A program made the translations under genes and the position numbers. Under the pieces are notes generated by a model. That model did no database searches and had not been told where the DNA came from. It worked only from the letters and a program-made list of their open reading frames with translations. A DNA stretch of 64,000 bases from Caenorhabditis elegans (taxonomy: Eukaryota > Nematoda > Chromadorea > Rhabditida > Rhabditidae): contig NC_003280.10 of assembly GCF_000002985.6 (NCBI RefSeq), forward strand, positions 8,800,501 to 8,864,500. Direction: 5' to 3'. Shown one piece after another: positions 60,413 to 64,000 of this stretch. How positions within the stretch are numbered: position 1 is the stretch's first letter; each line of letters opens with the position of its first letter.

Positions 60413-63400
60413 TCAACGAATCCTGTGCATTCTGATTGGAGCAGGACTTGGACATCGAGAATCTTCTGGTGGAACATCGCTGACAAGCGTCCTGTTTCGG
60501 GAGCGAGATATCCTTGAGAACACTCCTTTCCTGAAAAAAATATAGATAGTCCATTTGTTCACTAGTAAGTTTTCCTAAAATAAGTACACAAATATCAAAG
60601 TATTAGATTCGAGTTTGCGAACTAATTTTGTACTCTGTGATCTTATGACAAAACGACGCAAAGCACAACGCACACAGCACACGACTGTGAAAATCGTCTC
60701 ATCCAGAAATAAATTTAAATGCAGAATCTATACTATAGTGATGTACAAAGAGCAAAAGATTGTCTTGAAACCTTATCTAACTGATTTTTAATTCTGTATT
60801 TTATTAGTCTCAATACGAAATAAGAATATATGTAGTATTTCTGTGGAATATTTTATAAACTAACCTGCAGTGTATTACATCAGATAGTGCATTCCTAAAC
60901 CGTTTTGATAAACATGCATATAGAATTGGGTTAATCGCTGAAGATATGAACAAGAATATATAGGACAGTGGTTGGAATATCATTGTCCAATTTGAATTGC
61001 AGATGGTACCAGTTTGGAAACTCTGAAAGTACTTAAAGTTCTAAAATTTTAATCGAAATTATTAGTGGTGGTTCAAATTGTTCAAAAATCGTTTGATGTT
61101 TTAACATCCACTTCACTTTGATTCCTAATCAAAAAGAAAATTTAATCTCAAATAAATTAGTTGTCAATATTGGTTCTTCAATAAACCAGGATCCCGTTCT
61201 AAGTATTTTTATTTTTCTTGAGAATTAATTTTGTTTTTGGTTTCTCTTTCAACCCTAAAGGTCCATTGTGTATTTTTTGCGATATAATCATTGCTATATG
61301 TTATTTCTAACCTAGACTATTAGTTAACTAAAAACAAACCAAGGAAATATGCGGTAAACATGTCGAGAGCAGAACAAAATCTACACGTGTGTAAATCACT
61401 TCCTTCTATTTTAAATTTTTTTTAAACAACTATTTTACCCTTACAAGGGAAGTCTTTGAGGGGGTCCGTAGATTTGGAGTTCTCATGCTGAAATTCCTAC
61501 AGAAGAGTGTTAGTTATGATCTCTCCAAAAAATTTAGCTGCCCCGGTCAAGTTTCAGCAAAGTTATGACGTTTTGAAATTTCAGTTAAAAACACCATTGA
61601 AATCCACTGTCTTACCATGCAATCCACGCAAATCTCAGCTTGCGTGACCACCGAAAATGTGACACCCACCACATTGAGTTGAAAAATGTCCTCGGTGGCC
61701 GAGTTGGGAGTGCGCGCGTCTGATAAGATTTAAGCTTTGGTTCGATTCCTTTTTTTTTTGAAATATTTTTGTAAGTTGAATAAAGTTGTAAAACAACTCA
61801 TTCAAACATTTTTGCGTATTTTTAAAGTGATTTTACTCTTATTCGGGAACCTAGAATCATTGTCCGCACTTTTTGGAAATTTTTATTTTTTTCATTTTTG
61901 CTCAAAATTTCTTGATCAACTCCAAGCAAAAAATTCAAAAAATTTCATTTTTCTAAACAATTATGAAATTGCTATGTTGTTGTTCAGAAATGTATGAAAC
62001 GTTTACCCAAGTTTTAACTCTCTATTCGCAAGTAAACCGTCGAAATGATCTACATCTCACGAACTTTGTGCAAAATATTTAACCAACTTTGAAGTTGCAT
62101 AACTTCGTTGAGATAAATTATTTTGAAAAATGATCAACTAACAAAATGTTTGTTAAATAACAGTGAGCAAAGTTTTAGTTATAAACTTTTTGATACCTTC
62201 AGCCACCAAAAAGTTGTGACCGTTTTCCAAAACACAATGTTAATAGAAAAACAAGCCAAATGCCAACCTTGTTTTCTTCTTTGTAGCTGGAGGTATCAAA
62301 AAGTTTATAACTAAAACTTTGTTCACTGTTACTTAACAAACATTTTGTTAGTTGATCATTTTTCAAAATAATTTATCTCAACGAAGTTATGCAACTTCAA
62401 AGTTGGTTAAATATTTTGCACAAAGTTCGTGAGATGTAGATCATTTCGACGGTTTACTTGCGAATAGAGAGTTAAAACTTGTGTAATGTACGTTTCATAC
62501 ATTTCTGAACAGCAACATAGCAATTTCATAATTGTTTGAAAAAATGAAATTTTTTGAATTTTTTGCTTGGAGTTGATCAAGAAATTTTGAGCAAAAATGA
62601 AAAAAATAAAAATTTCCAAAAAGTGCGGACAATGATTCTAGGTTCCCGAATAAGAGTAAAATCACTTTAAAAATACGCAAAAATGTTTGAATGAGTTGTT
62701 TTACAACTTTATTCAACTTACAAAAATATTTCAAAAAAAAAAGGAATCGAACCAAAGCTTAAATCTTATCAGACGCGCGCACTCCCAACTCGGCCACCGA
62801 GGACATTTTTCAACTCAATGTGGTGGGTGTCACATTTTCGGTGGTCACGCAAGCTGAGATTTGCGTGGACTGCATGGTAAGACAGTGGATTTCAATGGTG
62901 TTTTTAACTGAAATTTCAAAACGTCATAACTTTGCTGAAACTTGACCGGGGCAGCTAAATTTTTTGAAGAGATCATAACTAACACTCTTCTGTAGGAATT
63001 TTAGCATGAGAACCCCAAATCTACGGACCCCCTCAAAGACTTCCCTTGTTAATTTCGTAATTAGCGGGGTGAAAAACATAAGAGAAGTACTTACAAAACA
63101 TATTTTTCGAAAAAGTATCACGACAAAAATTGATTGCTAAATGTTACATCTTTTATGAAGATTTTTCTATCATAAAAAGTGTGTAGCTTTTTTTTGAATG
63201 ATTCTACTTACCGTGTACAAAAGTCTTGCATGGTGCGGAAAAGTAAGAAGAGCAAATGAAACGACAACTGCAACAAGAAGTCGTACAACCTTAACTTTTT
63301 CAAGTTTTATATACAGCTAAGGATATTAAAAATCAATTTACTTTCCGCCGTCCTTCGGTATCTTTTGGTCGCTTTGGTTCTTTAACTTTCTTCTCTCGTT

Positions 63401-64000
63401 TTGGAACATTTAGAAGGCTTTCTTGTTTATAAACAACAATTCTTCCATTTTTCATTTGCCAACTTGAACCAGGTTGTGCGGTGTTTGCATATCCATTACC
63501 TCTTTCCAGGGATCCATTTGATTCTGAAAACTTTAAATTGATTGAAATATATTTTCAAACAACTTTTTGCCATGCCTGAACATACGCCTGAAGACGTACC
63601 TGCCTACCACGGAAACCACCAAATAGAAAAAATTTAAAATAAAATAAAATACCATGACTCTGCCTGCTGCTTTGTCGATTACTGTCAGATGTCCAAAGTA
63701 AATGACTGATTCGAGAATAGATGAATACGAGTGCAGTCAGTGGAATGAGATACCAAACAATAAATGAGAAGGAGTTCCATATGGGCATTCTAAAATAATT
63801 ATTTTCTTCTAGTAGTCAGTTAAACAAAACTTACGATCCTCTGAAGCAAGCACTGACACCAAGATATGTGTAATTTTGTGCATACAGAAAGTAGGGAAAA
63901 TTGACAAGAATGCTTATAACCCAAACAATCATTGTTGCAACCCATCGATGCTCTGGCGTGAGCAACTTTAATCCAGATAAAGGATGAAGTACTGCGATGT
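60413..64000 (-). CDS. Peptide-type rhodopsin-class GPCR, 5' part outside window
   Basis: Partial; the N-terminal exons lie beyond 64000. Exons seen: 63835-64000 (continues), 63653-63789, 63342-63523, 63212-63289, 60865-61022, 60413-60530. The first visible residues, I-A-V-L-H-P-L, follow the (D/E)RY motif, so TM1-TM3 are missing. Then come TM4, an extracellular loop with a conserved Cys (G-V-S-A-C-F), TM5, and a long basic third cytosolic loop. TM6 opens with R-R-K-V-V-R-L-L, and TM7 has N-P-I-L-Y. The C-tail is short, with two Cys, and Arg/Ser-rich. This pattern fits neuropeptide or thyrotropin-releasing-hormone-like receptors. The intron between TM6 and TM7 exons (61023-63211) contains a 1.6 kb palindrome. 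The intron 63290-63341 ends in an unusual acceptor, AAAGTTAAG. Confidence 0.85.
61688..61759 (+). ncRNA. tRNA-like sequence, truncated, plus orientation
   Basis: Begins GTCCTCGGTGGCCGAGTTGG, which matches a Pol III A box. A perfect B box, GGTTCGATTCC, follows at 61739-61749 and then directly a T-run acting as a Pol III terminator. The 3' acceptor strand that would pair with the 5' GTCCTCG is absent, so it is not a functional tRNA. It lies in the left arm of a palindrome. Confidence 0.5.
62734..62804 (-). ncRNA. tRNA-like sequence, truncated, minus orientation
   Basis: Mirror copy of the block at 61688-61759 in the right palindrome arm. It has the same A box, B box (read as GGAATCGAACC on the plus strand at 62743-62753) and T-run. 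The two copies are convergent, each reading toward the centre of the palindrome. Confidence 0.5.

Larger units (their letters stand above)
61443..63049. repeat. Long palindrome with mirrored tRNA-like segments
   Basis: Inverted repeat of about 1.6 kb centred near 62.25 kb, wholly inside the GPCR intron. The arms begin ACAAGGGAAGTC and end with the reverse complement. Each arm contains a mirrored tRNA-like block and a mirrored 86-codon frame (61737-61997 and 62495-62755), which I treat as repeat sequence, not a gene. No transposase was found. Confidence 0.9.

Noticed and set aside
61737-62755. Two near-identical 86-codon frames in opposite orientation
   Set aside because: They are mirror images in the arms of a palindrome and share the hydrophobic AT-rich composition of chance frames. 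No gene evidence.
63315-63340. 25-nt intron between GPCR exons
   Set aside because: An acceptor at 63317 would give an impossibly short intron. The acceptor at 63290 gives 52 nt and restores the conserved R-R-K-V-V-R start of TM6.
1-64000. CRISPR arrays, bacterial operons, insertion sequences with transposase
   Set aside because: The DNA is nematode. No spaced direct repeats of CRISPR type and no transposase or integrase frame were seen.

Overview
This is nematode nuclear DNA, almost certainly Caenorhabditis elegans. It is AT-rich, with many 45-55 nt introns ending in TTTTCAG-type acceptors and genes packed on both strands, and it contains genes I recognise as C. elegans loci (rer-1, nas-25, agxt-1). 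From memory these lie on chromosome II around cosmids F46C5 and T14D7; that placement is recall, not computed. All exon models were built by hand from reading frame, splice phase and splice-site consensus.

Layout. 0-10 kb: a large secreted Cys-repeat protein (+) converges on a histidine acid phosphatase (-). Then come a RAI1/DXO-family protein (-) with apparently lost catalytic acids and a TBL2-type ER-anchored WD40 protein (-). The WD40 gene is divergent from rer-1 (+, 10.9-11.8 kb). 12-25 kb is gene-poor. It holds two foldback palindromes (14.3-15.8 and 23.4-24.6 kb), a pair of paralogous small secreted proteins of unknown family (17.3-17.8 and 20.0-20.7 kb, both -), and a possible gene remnant near 21.6 kb. 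25.6-28.7 kb: astacin protease nas-25 (+) converges on a GPI-type Cys-rich ET-module protein (-). 28.7-35.9 kb is a long non-coding interval. 35.9-44 kb: a Ly6-like GPI-type protein (+) with a third foldback copy in an intron, a four-helix membrane protein (+), and a 16-exon HEAT-repeat protein resembling PP4 regulatory subunit 1 (-). 46.5-51.6 kb: agxt-1 (+), then an OAC acyltransferase (-). 51.6-57.6 kb has no recognisable gene. 58.6-59.1 kb: a minimal synaptobrevin/VAMP (-). 59.6-60.3 kb: a different palindrome. 60.4 kb to the end: the C-terminal part of a peptide-type GPCR (-), whose intron contains a 1.6 kb palindrome with mirrored tRNA-like Pol III box sequences.

No operon or pathway cluster is evident. 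The functional links I can support are weak: TBL2-like and rer-1 are divergent neighbours that both encode ER/early-secretory membrane proteins, and several genes encode secreted or GPI-anchored Cys-rich proteins. The most unusual material is structural: five long inverted repeats (two inside introns), GC-AG introns, a possible choice of C-terminus in agxt-1, and a RAI1/DXO relative that looks catalytically dead.
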